Both the position numbers and the translations under genes were made by a program. A stretch of 64,000 nucleotides of DNA from Streptomyces sp. NBC_00287 (lineage in GTDB: Bacteria; Actinomycetota; Actinomycetes; Streptomycetales; Streptomycetaceae): contig NZ_CP108053.1 in NCBI RefSeq assembly GCF_036173105.1, positions 5,394,001-5,458,000 of the forward strand, written 5' to 3'. The notes below the pieces were generated by a model. It was not told the origin of the DNA. It did no database searches and saw only the letters and a list, made by a program, of their open reading frames with translations. Shown piece by piece: positions 34,050-42,063 of this stretch (position 1 is the stretch's first letter; every line of letters starts with the position of its first letter).

Positions 34050-34210
34050 TGCGAAGCCCTCCAGAATGTCCCGTTTCGGACGGCGGCTCAGGCAGTCGAA
34101 GTGTCAATTTCTTCAAGATTGATGAAATCATCAGAGTTAGGGCCCGTCAAGGCATCGGCACCGATGGGGGGCGGTGCCGAGTCGGCTGAGCGTGGCTGGA
34201 GGCTGCGCGG

Positions 34211-34366
34211 CTACTTCGGAGCGTGCGTGAACGCGTAGATCATGACGAACGCCACGATGTGGATGCCGAAGAGGAAGTAGGCGAGCCACCACCACATCTG
34301 GCGTTCGTTGTGGTGCTCACCGGGGTCCGCGGGGTTCCCGGCGTCCTTGGGGCTCTCGTCCGTCAT
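34211..34366 (-). CDS. DUF6126-like small membrane protein, 51 aa
   Basis: A 52-codon frame whose ATG overlaps the stop of the SDR gene as ATGA. The product has an acidic, polar N-terminus (TDESPKDAGNPADPGEHHNE) and a single membrane helix (MWWWLAYFLFGIHIVAFVMI) ending in a short tail THAPK. The size and pattern are those of a small Streptomyces family I recall as DUF6126. Translational coupling to the SDR suggests the two act together, perhaps tethering the enzyme, but that is a guess. Confidence 0.78.
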   Translation of the reverse strand: MTDESPKDAGNPADPGEHHNERQMWWWLAYFLFGIHIVAFVMIYAFTHAPK

Positions 34367-35142
34367 CACAGCTCCCTGTGGACCTTCGTGTTCGACGCCT
34401 GTGCGCGCGGGCGGACGACCAGCAGGTCGATGTTGACGTGGCTGGGGCGGGTCACCGCCCAAGTGATCGTGTCGGCCACGTCGTCCGCGGTCAGGGGCTC
34501 GGCCACACCCTGGTAGACCTTCGCCGCCTTCTCCTCGTCGCCGCCGAAGCGGGTGAGCGCGAACTCGTCCGTCCGCACCATGCCGGGCGCGATCTCGATG
34601 ACGCGGACCGGGCGGCCGACGATCTCCAGGCGGAGGGTTTCCGCCAGGACGTGCGCGCCGTGCTTGGCGGCGACGTAGCCCGCGCCGCCCTCGTAGGTGG
34701 AGTGGCCCGCGGTGGAGGAGACGACGACCACCGTTCCGTCGCCGCTCGCCTCCAGCTTCGGGAGCAGGGCCTGGGTGAGGTTGAGGGTGCCGATGACGTT
34801 CGTCTCGTACATCGTGCGCCAGTCGGCCGGGTCGCCGGTGGCCACGGGGTCGGCGCCGAGGGCTCCGCCGGCGTTGTTCACGAGGACGCCGATCGCCTTG
34901 AAGGCCGTCGCGAACTCGTCCACCGCGGCGCGGTCGGTGACGTCGAGCTGGTACGCCGCCGCCGAGTGGCCGGCCGCGTTGATCTCCTCCGCCAGCGCCT
35001 CGATACGGTCCTTGCGGCGGGCCGTCAGGACGACCCGGTACCCCGCCGCCGCGAGCTGCCGTGCGGTGGCGGCGCCGATCCCGCTGCTCGCACCGGTGAC
35101 GACGGCGATGCGGGTGGCGGCGGAGGGTGCGGCGCTGGCCAT
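34366..35142 (-). CDS. short-chain dehydrogenase/reductase
   Basis: Encodes 258 residues, the classical SDR length, from ATG 35142 behind GAGGAG. The cofactor turn is VVTGASSGIGAAT (TGxxxGxG), with two arginines after beta-2 (TARRKDR) that favour NADP(H). The structural NNAG occurs in VLVNNAGGALG. Catalytic residues are the Ser of VVVSSTAG and Tyr/Lys of GYVAAKHGAH. APGMVRTDEF follows as usual. It oxidises or reduces a hydroxyl/carbonyl of unknown substrate. It is coupled to the following small membrane protein gene and divergent from an NTF2-like gene over 255 nt. Confidence 0.93.
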   Translation of the reverse strand: MASAAPSAATRIAVVTGASSGIGAATARQLAAAGYRVVLTARRKDRIEALAEEINAAGHSAAAYQLDVTDRAAVDEFATAFKAIGVLVNNAGGALGADPVATGDPADWRTMYETNVIGTLNLTQALLPKLEASGDGTVVVVSSTAGHSTYEGGAGYVAAKHGAHVLAETLRLEIVGRPVRVIEIAPGMVRTDEFALTRFGGDEEKAAKVYQGVAEPLTADDVADTITWAVTRPSHVNIDLLVVRPRAQASNTKVHREL

Positions 35143-35397
35143 GGGACTGCTCCTCGGGACGGACCGGTCGAAGGTCGAGGTTTTGGAGGTTGGAGGTTGG
35201 AGTCGAAAGGCTGTCCGGCCAGGATAGGCGGGCGGTCTGCGGGGCGGTTCGGGATCTCATCCTGCGGGCGGTTGGTGGGGGCGGCTGGGGAGCTCGGCCC
35301 GCCGGGAGGCTGCGCTCCGGCTCCCGCCCGCGAGCGGTGCGTGGTCCGATCCGGTGGGAAAATGAGGTGGGTGATCCTCCACAACGGGAGGTGGATC

Positions 35398-35826
35398 ATG
35401 GGACAGGCGCGTGAGGTCATGGACCGGCTCACGGAAGCCATCACCACGGCGGACCAGAAGACGATCGGCGAGCTCTACGCGCAGGACGCGGTCGCCGTCA
35501 CGCCCGACGGCGGTGAGCTCCACGGCCGGGACGACATCGCCGCGTACTGGCGCCAGATGACGGAAGCGGTCCCCGAGGGCAAGTACGAGTCCGTGCACTC
35601 GTACGAGGTCGGCAACACGGCCATCGACGAGGGGTTCTTCAGCGGCCGGAACACGGGCCCGATCCAGTTGCCGACAGGCGAGACGCTGCCCCCGACGCAG
35701 AAGGAGATCAGGATCCGCGGGGTGGACTTCGCCACCGTCGACGACAGCGGACACATCGTCGACTACCGGCTCTACTTCGACGAGATGGAGTTCCTCGACC
35801 AGCTGGGGCTGCTGCCACCGGCCTGA
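35398..35826 (+). CDS. NTF2/SnoaL-like fold protein
   Basis: Encodes 142 residues from ATG 35398 behind GGGAGGTGG. The fold is a cone of one helix and a curved sheet: VMDRLTEAITTADQKTIGEL, AVTPDGGELHGRDDIAAYW, and a final strand HIVDYRLYFDEMEFLDQLGL. SnoaL-like proteins are isomerases, cyclases, hydrolases or ligand binders; no catalytic pair can be assigned. Its stop is 10 nt from that of the convergent YnfA-like gene. It may be co-regulated with the divergent SDR. Confidence 0.88.
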   Translation: MGQAREVMDRLTEAITTADQKTIGELYAQDAVAVTPDGGELHGRDDIAAYWRQMTEAVPEGKYESVHSYEVGNTAIDEGFFSGRNTGPIQLPTGETLPPTQKEIRIRGVDFATVDDSGHIVDYRLYFDEMEFLDQLGLLPPA

Positions 35827-35835
35827 CCCCGGAGT

Positions 35836-36171
35836 TCAGCTGCCTCGCGGGGCGTACATGATCACGGCCATGCCCGCGAGGCAGATCAGCGCGCCCGCCA
35901 CGTCCCACCGGTCGGGCCGGTAGCCGTCCGCGACCATGCCCCAGGCGAGCGAGCCGGCCACGAAGACCCCGCCGTACGCGGCGAGGATGCGGCCGAAGTG
36001 GGCGTCCGGCTGGAGGGTGGCCACAAAGCCGTAGGCGCCGAGCGCGAGGACACCACCGCCGATCCACAGCCAGCCGCGGTGCTCCCGTACGCCCTGCCAG
36101 ACCAGCCAGGCTCCACCGATCTCGAACAGGGCGGCGACGACGAAGAGGGTGGCGGAGCGGAGGACGAGCAT
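35836..36171 (-). CDS. YnfA/UPF0060 family four-helix membrane protein
   Basis: Encodes 111 residues from ATG 36171, the family length of about 108; the frame upstream is open but polar. Four membrane helices are visible: SATLFVVAALFEIGGAWLVW, WLWIGGGVLALGAYGFVATL, AAYGGVFVAGSLAWGMVA and WDVAGALICLAGMAVIMYA. The motif AYGGVFVAGSLAW with a following DGYRPDRWD is typical. YnfA proteins resemble small multidrug-resistance transporters, but their substrate is unsettled. Confidence 0.92.
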   Translation of the reverse strand: MLVLRSATLFVVAALFEIGGAWLVWQGVREHRGWLWIGGGVLALGAYGFVATLQPDAHFGRILAAYGGVFVAGSLAWGMVADGYRPDRWDVAGALICLAGMAVIMYAPRGS

Positions 36172-36301
36172 GCGGTGCAGCTTCGCATACGGCCGTTTGC
36201 GGTCCGTCACCTGATGGACGGCGCCTGTGACTCGCTCCACGTGGGATACATCCGTACGACGAGCTGACTGACGTTGTGTGGCCACGGATGGAGTGGGCGG
36301 T

Positions 36302-36772
36302 ATGCGGAGTGTGCGGGTGCTCGGGGCCGGGGTTGCGGCGGTGCTGCTGGTGGGGGGTGGGGCGGCGGGGGCCGACGCGGCCCAGGAACCGGAGGCTGAT
36401 CTCGCCTATCACGGGGCCGCGTCCCTGACCTCCGGTGAGGTCGATCTGCGGTTCACCCCGCGTAACCACGGGCCGTCGGCGGTGCCGGACGCGACGGTAC
36501 GGCTGCGCTGGTCCGAGCCGCTCGCCGACCGGCAGGAGCTGCCGTACGGGTGTGCCCGGTCGGGTGCGCGGGCGGTGCTGTGCCGGGTGGGGGCCTTGGC
36601 GGCGGACGAGGCGGGGGAGAGGATCGCGCTGCGCGTCCAGCTGCGGAAGGCGCCGACCGAGGTGCAGCTGGAGATCGACACGGTGTGGAGCAGCGGGGCG
36701 GTGGACCGCAATCCGGACAACGACCGCCAGCGGGTGCTGATCCTGGACACGGGGGACGCGTACTACTTCTAG
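36302..36772 (+). CDS. secreted protein with DUF11/CARDB-like domain
   Basis: Encodes 156 residues from ATG 36302 behind GGAG. A signal peptide (RSVRVLGAGVAAVLLVGGGA) ends near ADAAQEP with no lipobox. The mature part is one beta-sandwich: RFTPRNHGPSAVPDATVRLR, a Cys pair (YGCARSGARAVLCR) and WSSGAVDRNPDNDRQRVLI, the usual end of a DUF11/CARDB Ig-like domain. It would be exported and may bind wall or protein partners. No enzyme motif. It lies just before a MarR regulator on the same strand. Confidence 0.82.
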   Translation: MRSVRVLGAGVAAVLLVGGGAAGADAAQEPEADLAYHGAASLTSGEVDLRFTPRNHGPSAVPDATVRLRWSEPLADRQELPYGCARSGARAVLCRVGALAADEAGERIALRVQLRKAPTEVQLEIDTVWSSGAVDRNPDNDRQRVLILDTGDAYYF

Positions 36773-36821
36773 AAGTCCCGCGTCGTACGATCTCTGCACG
36801 GCGCAGATGACGGGGAGTGGC

Positions 36822-37301
36822 ATGGCGGAGAGCGGAAGCGCACGGGAGCGGTTGCTCGGGGAGCTGTCCGCGGTGTCCCGGCGTTACATGGCCTCGTACG
36901 CGCTGTTCAACCAGGCCGTCGCCGACCGTATCGGCCTGCACCCGACCGATCTGCAGTGTCTGAACCTGCTCACGCTGGAGGGTGGCCCGGTGACCACGGG
37001 CCGGGTCGCGGAGCTGACGGGGCTGACCACGGGCTCTGCGACGCGGCTGGTCGACCGGCTGGAGCGGGCGGGGTACGTGGTCCGGGAGCGGGACGCCGAG
37101 GACCGGCGGCGGGTGCTGGTGGCGACCGTGCCGGAGAAGGTCGCCGAGTTCGGGCGGATGTGGGAGCGCCTCGGCGGCGGCTGGTCGGCGCTCTTCGACG
37201 ATCTGGACGAGTCCGAACTCGCCCTGATCATCGGGCACATGAGGCGCACGGTGGAGTTCAGCGGTGAGCAGGTGGCCCGACTGCGCGCCGAGAAGCCCTA
37301 G
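36822..37301 (+). CDS. MarR-family transcriptional regulator
   Basis: Encodes 159 residues from ATG 36822 behind GGGGAG; an ATG at 36807 lacks a site. The winged helix (about 35-105) reads LHPTDLQCLNLLTLEGGPVT, AELTGLTTGSATRLVDRLER and the wing YVVRERDAEDRRRVLVA with its conserved Asp-Arg pairs. MarR dimers usually repress neighbouring efflux or redox genes and release DNA on binding a phenolic ligand or on oxidation. Its stop shares CTAG with that of the convergent HxlR gene. Target unknown. Confidence 0.92.
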   Translation: MAESGSARERLLGELSAVSRRYMASYALFNQAVADRIGLHPTDLQCLNLLTLEGGPVTTGRVAELTGLTTGSATRLVDRLERAGYVVRERDAEDRRRVLVATVPEKVAEFGRMWERLGGGWSALFDDLDESELALIIGHMRRTVEFSGEQVARLRAEKP

Positions 37302-37696
37302 TTGTCCGCGTCGTAGCGCTCCCGCGCCTCGTGGACCTGCTCGATGTTGGTTTCCGCCCAGTCCTTCACCGCGGTCAGCAGCAGGGCCAGGCTGTGGCCG
37401 AGCGGGGTGAGTTCGTAGTCGACGCGGACCGGTACGGACGGGGTGACCGTGCGGCTGAGGATGCCGTCGCGCTCCAGTGAACGCAGCGTCTGCGTCAGCA
37501 TCTTGGGGCTGACCCCCGCGATCCTGCGGCCGAGGTCGCTGTAGCGCATCGGTCCTGCGGCGAGGGCGGAGACGACCAGGCTGACCCACTTGTCGCTGAT
37601 GCGGTCGAGGAGCTGGTTGGTCGGGCAGCCGCGCAGGAACGCGTCGTACTCGATGCGTGCCTGTTCGCGCCGCTGGGCCGCGGTCTGCGTCGCCAT
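37298..37696 (-). CDS. HxlR-family transcriptional regulator
   Basis: Encodes 132 residues. The family signature is FLRGCPTNQLLDRISDKWVS with the conserved Cys24 that senses oxidants or electrophiles in several members. It continues with MRYSDLGRRIAGVSPKMLTQ, LRSLERDGILSR and YELTPLGHSLALLL. It diverges from a quinone-oxidoreductase-like gene over 125 nt with a palindromic site between them, so it probably controls that gene and itself, as in YodB/HypR systems. Confidence 0.94.
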   Translation of the reverse strand: MATQTAAQRREQARIEYDAFLRGCPTNQLLDRISDKWVSLVVSALAAGPMRYSDLGRRIAGVSPKMLTQTLRSLERDGILSRTVTPSVPVRVDYELTPLGHSLALLLTAVKDWAETNIEQVHEARERYDADN

Positions 37697-37730
37697 CGCT
37701 CACCTCCGGGTGATGTACGCACCTTCAGGT

Positions 37731-37755
37731 AACTACTTACGAATAGATAGTAGCT
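37731..37755. promoter_or_regulatory. candidate HxlR operator
   Basis: Half sites CTAC (37733-37736) and GTAG (37750-37753) stand in AACTAC and GTAGCT within an AT-rich island of otherwise GC-rich DNA, between the divergent hxlR-like and oxidoreductase genes. The spacing of about 13 nt fits an HxlR dimer site. Confidence 0.5.
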
Positions 37756-37821
37756 CTTCCTAGGGTTGCTGGGGCCGAGGAGATACCGAGGCTTTCACCA
37801 GCAATTGAGGAGCTGTCAGTC

Positions 37822-38706
37822 ATGCGTGCTGTGGTGGTGACGACGTTCGGCGGGCCCGAGGCCGTGGAGGTCGTGGAGAACGAGGTGCCGGAGCCGGGGG
37901 CGCGGCAGATACGGATCAGGGTGGCGGCGGCCACGCTGAACCCGGTGGACGCCGGGGTGCGGGAGGGCGTCTTCGGGGGCGCGGGCGAGCGGATCGGTCT
38001 TGGCTGGGATGTCGCCGGGACGGTGGACGCGACCGGAGAGGCGTCCGGCTGGAGCGTCGGTGACGAGGTGGTGGCGCTCGTCTACGGCGTGCTGAAGCCG
38101 CTGGGCACGCACGCCGAGTACGTCGTCGTGGACGCGGACGCGGTGGCCAAGGCGCCGTTGAGCGTCGACGCCGTCCACGCGGCCACGATTCCGCTGAACG
38201 CCCTGGCCGCCGTACAGGCCCTGGATCTGCTGAAGGTGACGCCGGGGCAGTCGCTGCTGGTCACCGGGGCCGCGGGGGCGGTCGGTGGGTACGCCGTCCA
38301 GCTCGCCGCCCACCGCGGTATCTCGGTGACCGCGCTGGCCCGGGAGGCGGACGAGGAGCTCGTACGGTCCCTGGGGGCGGACCGCCTTGTGAGCGGCGCC
38401 GAGGGCGGCTTCGACGCCGTGCTCGACGCGGCGGTGCTCGGCGAGCCGGCCCTGGCGCGGGTGCGCGACGGGGGCACCTACGTCGGCGTCATCCCGCATG
38501 CCGAACCGGCATCCGTGCGCGGGGTGCGGGTCGACGCGGTCGAGGTGAACGCCGACGGCTCACAACTCGCTGAGCTGGTCCGACTGGCCGACGAGGGCCT
38601 GCTGACGCTCCGGGTCGCCGATACGTACGCCCTGGACGATGCGGCGAAGGCCCATGCGCGGCTGGCGGAGGGTGGGGTGCGCGGTCGGCTGGTGCTCGTA
38701 CCGTGA
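37822..38706 (+). CDS. NADP-dependent quinone-oxidoreductase-like MDR protein
   Basis: Encodes 294 residues. A GroES-like N-terminal domain (AVVVTTFGGPEAVEVVENEV, LNPVDAGVREG) lacks the zinc ligands of alcohol dehydrogenases. The Rossmann domain has LLVTGAAGAVGGYAVQLAA, the AxxGxxG of zeta-crystallin-type quinone reductases. It is about 30 residues shorter than most relatives. The reaction would be NADPH-dependent reduction of a quinone or enone. Because it is divergent from an HxlR regulator with a conserved Cys, electrophile detoxification is a reasonable inference. Confidence 0.92.
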   Translation: MRAVVVTTFGGPEAVEVVENEVPEPGARQIRIRVAAATLNPVDAGVREGVFGGAGERIGLGWDVAGTVDATGEASGWSVGDEVVALVYGVLKPLGTHAEYVVVDADAVAKAPLSVDAVHAATIPLNALAAVQALDLLKVTPGQSLLVTGAAGAVGGYAVQLAAHRGISVTALAREADEELVRSLGADRLVSGAEGGFDAVLDAAVLGEPALARVRDGGTYVGVIPHAEPASVRGVRVDAVEVNADGSQLAELVRLADEGLLTLRVADTYALDDAAKAHARLAEGGVRGRLVLVP

Positions 38707-38765
38707 CCCGCTGTCGGCCGGCGCCCTGAAACCGACGGCATGACGCGGCACTTCCAGCGGAGCGC

Positions 38766-40199
38766 TCAGTGGCCCTCCTCCGGCGCCCTGCGCGGCAGCA
38801 ACCCCACCAGCGGCAGGCATACGGCGATGGCGACCGCGACCGTCGTGAGGCTCAGGGTCGTGGCGTGGGCCTCGCCGCTCTCGACCGCGTTGATGTAGAC
38901 CGTCGTCACCGCCGCCGCCCCGATCGCGTTCGCCACCTGCTGCACGGCGCCGAGGGAGCCGCTCGCGCTGCCCGACTCCTCCGGGGAGATGTCGCCGACG
39001 GTGATGTCGTAGACCGTGCCGAAGCACGTGCCCATGCCGAGGCCCATGACGAGGAGCGGTGGGACCAGGGCCCAGCCGTCGGCGTCGGGCAGTAGGGCCA
39101 GCCAGACGCAGCCCGCGAGGATGATCAGCAGTCCGGCCAGGACCAGACGGCGGCCGAGGGTGTGGATCAGCTGGTAACACGCGATCGAGGCGATGACGAT
39201 CCCCAGGGACAGCGGGATCAGGCCCACCGCGGTGCCCGCGGGGGAGCGGTGCAGTCCCTCCTGGAGGTGGAGGGAGATGACGTAGAGGAGGCCGGCCGTC
39301 GCGGCGAAGACCACGATGCCGAGCGTCAGGCCGGAGGTGAAGCCGCGGTCGCGGAGGAGGGAGGGTTTCAGCAGGGGGTTGGGTGCGGTGCGCTGGCGGT
39401 GGCAGAAGCCGACGAAGAGGACCGCGCCCAGGACGAGGGCGGTGAACGCTCGGGGCGTCCAGCCTCCCCCAGAGGGGGGACCCCCAGCCGAGCCGTCGAT
39501 CAGGCCGCCGAGCAGGCCGAGCAGCGCGCCGCCGAGCAGGGCCGAGCCGGGGCCGTCGACGCGGACGGTCCGGTCGCCGGTGTCCCGAGGGAGCAGGCGT
39601 ACGGCGGCGAACAGGGCGGCGCCGCCGAGCAGCAGGTTGATCAGGAACATGGGGCGCCAGCCGAGGCCCGCGATATCGGCGTCGACGAGGAACCCGGCGA
39701 GGATCGGACCGCCCACCGCGGACAGGCCCATCACCGGCCCGAACAGGCTGAACGCCTTGCCGATCTGCTCCCGGGGCCAGGTCGCGCCGATGATCCCGAA
39801 GCCCTGCGGGATGACGAGCGCGCCGAACGCGCCCTGGGCGAGCCGGGCGATCACCAGGAACTCCGGGCCCGGGGCGAGGCCGCAGGCCAGGGACGCGATC
39901 AAGAACCCGGTGAGGCCGATGAGGAACAGCCGCCGGCGGCCGTACTTGTCGCCGAGCCGTCCGCCGGGGACGAGCAGGACGCCCAGCGCGAGTGCGTAGG
40001 AGGCGCCGAGCCACTGGATCAGACCGGCGCCGCCGCCGAGGTCGGCCGTGATGGTCGGGGCGGCGATGTTGGTGATCGTGGCGTCGAGGAGGTCGAGGAC
40101 GTCGGCGGCCAGGATGACCGCGAGGATCGCCCAGCGGGTGCGGGCCGGGAGCGGGGCGTCCCGCCGAGCATCGTCTGTGTCATGCAATATCTGTGTCAC
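38766..40199 (-). CDS. MFS transporter of the DHA2 (14-helix) drug-efflux type
   Basis: About 477 residues from GTG 40199; TTG 40190 and TTG 40235 are alternatives and none has a good ribosome binding site. The signature loop is LGDKYGRRRLFLIGL between helices 2 and 3, with LLDATITNIAAPTITADL in helix 1 (motif D1) and GPILAGFLVD in helix 5 (motif C, antiporters). Fourteen hydrophobic segments are visible, so it should be a proton-driven exporter. A loop reads GGPPSGGGW, encoded by a dispersed repeat (39463-39486). Direct repeats overlap the start. It diverges from the flavin monooxygenase gene. Confidence 0.9.
   Translation of the reverse strand: MTQILHDTDDARRDAPLPARTRWAILAVILAADVLDLLDATITNIAAPTITADLGGGAGLIQWLGASYALALGVLLVPGGRLGDKYGRRRLFLIGLTGFLIASLACGLAPGPEFLVIARLAQGAFGALVIPQGFGIIGATWPREQIGKAFSLFGPVMGLSAVGGPILAGFLVDADIAGLGWRPMFLINLLLGGAALFAAVRLLPRDTGDRTVRVDGPGSALLGGALLGLLGGLIDGSAGGPPSGGGWTPRAFTALVLGAVLFVGFCHRQRTAPNPLLKPSLLRDRGFTSGLTLGIVVFAATAGLLYVISLHLQEGLHRSPAGTAVGLIPLSLGIVIASIACYQLIHTLGRRLVLAGLLIILAGCVWLALLPDADGWALVPPLLVMGLGMGTCFGTVYDITVGDISPEESGSASGSLGAVQQVANAIGAAAVTTVYINAVESGEAHATTLSLTTVAVAIAVCLPLVGLLPRRAPEEGH
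39463..39486 (+). repeat. dispersed repeat inside the MFS gene
   Basis: This 24-nt stretch containing CCCCCAGAGGGGGGACCCCC is identical to 6-29 at the start of the window. In the transporter it is translated on the minus strand as part of a Gly/Pro-rich cytoplasmic loop. Confidence 0.85.
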
Positions 40200-40205
40200 G
40201 CAGAT
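40174..40205. promoter_or_regulatory. tandem 13-bp direct repeats at the MFS start
   Basis: TCTGTGTCATGCA (40174-40186) and TCTGTGTCACGCA (40190-40202) differ at one base and start 16 nt apart. The second is also half of an inverted repeat, ATCTG (40189-40193) with CAGAT (40201-40205). A tandem operator for the transporter is likely; the regulator is not identified. Confidence 0.55.
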
Positions 40206-40288
40206 GAATATCCCGGAGGGTCGCGCGGGCGTCAAATGGATTAGGGGAGGTCCTGCGGAATAGGGGAGGCCCGCCTGCCGTTCAGCGG

Positions 40289-40306
40289 TATAGTTGAACG
40301 GTCAAC
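40289..40306 (+). promoter_or_regulatory. candidate promoter and operator of the flavin monooxygenase operon
   Basis: A -10-like TATAGT (40289-40294) runs into the inverted repeat GTTGA ACGG TCAAC (40293-40306), 20 nt before ATG 40327. A repressor bound there would cover the transcription start. No good -35 is visible. Confidence 0.5.
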
Positions 40307-40326
40307 AACCTGGAGGGTGAGCGACC

Positions 40327-41409
40327 ATGCAGTTCGGGATCTTCAGCGTCGGCGACGTCACGCCGGACCCCACCACGGGCCGGACGCCGACCGAGCGGGA
40401 GCGCATCAAGGCCATGGTCGCCATCGCGCTGAAGGCCGAGGAGGTCGGCCTGGACGTCTTCGCGACCGGTGAGCACCACAACCCGCCGTTCGTGCCGTCG
40501 TCGCCGACCACGATGCTCGGCTACATCGCGGCGCGGACGGAGCGGCTGATCCTCTCCACCTCCACCACGCTGATCACCACCAACGACCCGGTGAAGATCG
40601 CCGAGGACTTCGCGATGCTCCAGCACCTGGCCGACGGCCGGGTGGACCTGATGATGGGCCGCGGCAACACCGGCCCGGTCTACCCCTGGTTCGGGCAGGA
40701 CATCCGGCAGGGCATCAACCTCGCCGTCGAGAACTACGCCCTGGTCCACCGGCTGTGGCGCGAGGACGTCGTGAACTGGGAGGGGAAGTTCCGCACCCCG
40801 CTGCAGGGCTTCACCTCCACGCCGCGGCCCCTGGACGGCGTACCGCCGTTCGTCTGGCACGGCTCCATCCGCTCGCCGGAGATCGCCGAGCAGGCGGCCT
40901 ACTACGGCGACGGGTTCTTCCACAACAACATCTTCTGGCCGGCCGACCACACCAAGCGGATGGTCGAGCTGTACCGGGCCCGGTACGCCCACTACGGGCA
41001 CGGCACGCCCGAGCAGGCGATCGTCGGGCTCGGCGGCCAGGTGTTCATGCGCCGCAACTCGCAGGACGCGGTGCGGGAGTTCCGGCCGTACTTCGACAAC
41101 GCGCCGGTCTACGGGCACGGGCCCTCCCTGGAGGACTTCACGGAGCAGACCCCGCTGACCGTCGGCTCGCCGCAGCAGGTGATCGAGAAGACCCTGTCCT
41201 TCCGCGAGTACGCCGGTGACTACCAGCGCCAGCTGTTCCTGATGGACCACGCCGGGCTGCCGCTGAAGACCGTGTTGGAACAGCTCGATCTGCTCGGCGA
41301 GGAGGTCGTGCCGGTGCTGCGCAAGGAGTTCGCCAAGGGCCGTCCGGCCGATGTTCCGGAGGCTCCCACCCACGCTTCCCTGCTGTCTCGGAAGGAGACC
41401 CTCGTATGA
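40327..41409 (+). CDS. LLM-class flavin-dependent monooxygenase
   Basis: Encodes 360 residues from ATG 40327 behind GGAGGGTGA. It is a luciferase-like TIM barrel: FGIFSVGDVTPDPTTG, EEVGLDVFATGEHHNPPFVP, STSTTLITTNDPVKIAEDFA and LMMGRGNTGPVYPWFG are the conserved strands around the flavin site. GSIRSPEIAEQAAYYGDGFF follows in the second half. Enzymes of this class use reduced FMN from a partner reductase and oxygen to oxidise a substrate. The partner is encoded by the next gene, with ATGA overlap. Substrate unknown. Confidence 0.93.
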   Translation: MQFGIFSVGDVTPDPTTGRTPTERERIKAMVAIALKAEEVGLDVFATGEHHNPPFVPSSPTTMLGYIAARTERLILSTSTTLITTNDPVKIAEDFAMLQHLADGRVDLMMGRGNTGPVYPWFGQDIRQGINLAVENYALVHRLWREDVVNWEGKFRTPLQGFTSTPRPLDGVPPFVWHGSIRSPEIAEQAAYYGDGFFHNNIFWPADHTKRMVELYRARYAHYGHGTPEQAIVGLGGQVFMRRNSQDAVREFRPYFDNAPVYGHGPSLEDFTEQTPLTVGSPQQVIEKTLSFREYAGDYQRQLFLMDHAGLPLKTVLEQLDLLGEEVVPVLRKEFAKGRPADVPEAPTHASLLSRKETLV

Positions 41410-41990
41410 AGCTCGTCGTCGTCTCTGCGGGGCTGAGTGTCCCGTCCTCCACCCGGCTGCTCGGCGACCGGCTGGCCGCCGCGGCCGCCGGGCGGACCGG
41501 GGCCGAGATCGAGGTCGTGGAGCTGCGCGACCTCGCGGTGGAGATCGCGCACAACTTCACCAACGGTTTCGCGGGCCGGAAGCTGGCCGCCGCGCAGGAT
41601 GCGGTCACGGGGGCCGACGGGCTGATCGTGGTCACGCCGGTGTTCTCGGCGTCGTACAGCGGACTGTTCAAGTCGTTCTTCGACGTCCTGGAGCCGGAGG
41701 CGCTCGCCGGGAAGCCGGTGCTCATCGCCGCGACCGGCGGCACGGCCCGGCACTCCCTGGTCCTGGAACACGCCCTGCGCCCGCTCTTCGCGTATCTGAA
41801 GGCGGTGGTCGTCCCGACCGGGGTGTATGCGGCTTCGGAGGACTGGGGGGCCGAGGGTCTGGACGGGCGTATCGGGCGGGCGGCGGGGGAGCTGGCCGCG
41901 CTGATGAGTGGGCTGGGTGCAGCCAAGGCCGAGGAGGAGCGCTTCGTGCCCTTCGAGGAACAGCTCGCCGCGCTGCGGCCCACCGGGTGA
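41406..41990 (+). CDS. NAD(P)H-dependent FMN reductase (partner of the LLM monooxygenase)
   Basis: Encodes 194 residues. It is a flavodoxin-like fold with LVVVSAGLSVPSSTRLLGD as the phosphate-binding loop (normally GSxRxxS) and VTPVFSASYSGLFKSFFDVL as the FMN-contacting segment of the CE1759/SsuE-type reductases. VLIAATGGTARHSLV follows. It supplies FMNH2 to the monooxygenase, whose gene it overlaps by four bases. The two-gene unit is therefore a complete two-component monooxygenase. Confidence 0.93.
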   Translation: MKLVVVSAGLSVPSSTRLLGDRLAAAAAGRTGAEIEVVELRDLAVEIAHNFTNGFAGRKLAAAQDAVTGADGLIVVTPVFSASYSGLFKSFFDVLEPEALAGKPVLIAATGGTARHSLVLEHALRPLFAYLKAVVVPTGVYAASEDWGAEGLDGRIGRAAGELAALMSGLGAAKAEEERFVPFEEQLAALRPTG

Positions 41991-42063
41991 GAGGCCAGTA
42001 AGAAGGACCCGGGGTGAGCTGCTCGTCACGTCGTACGACCGGCCGCCTTGGCACACTGGCGAC

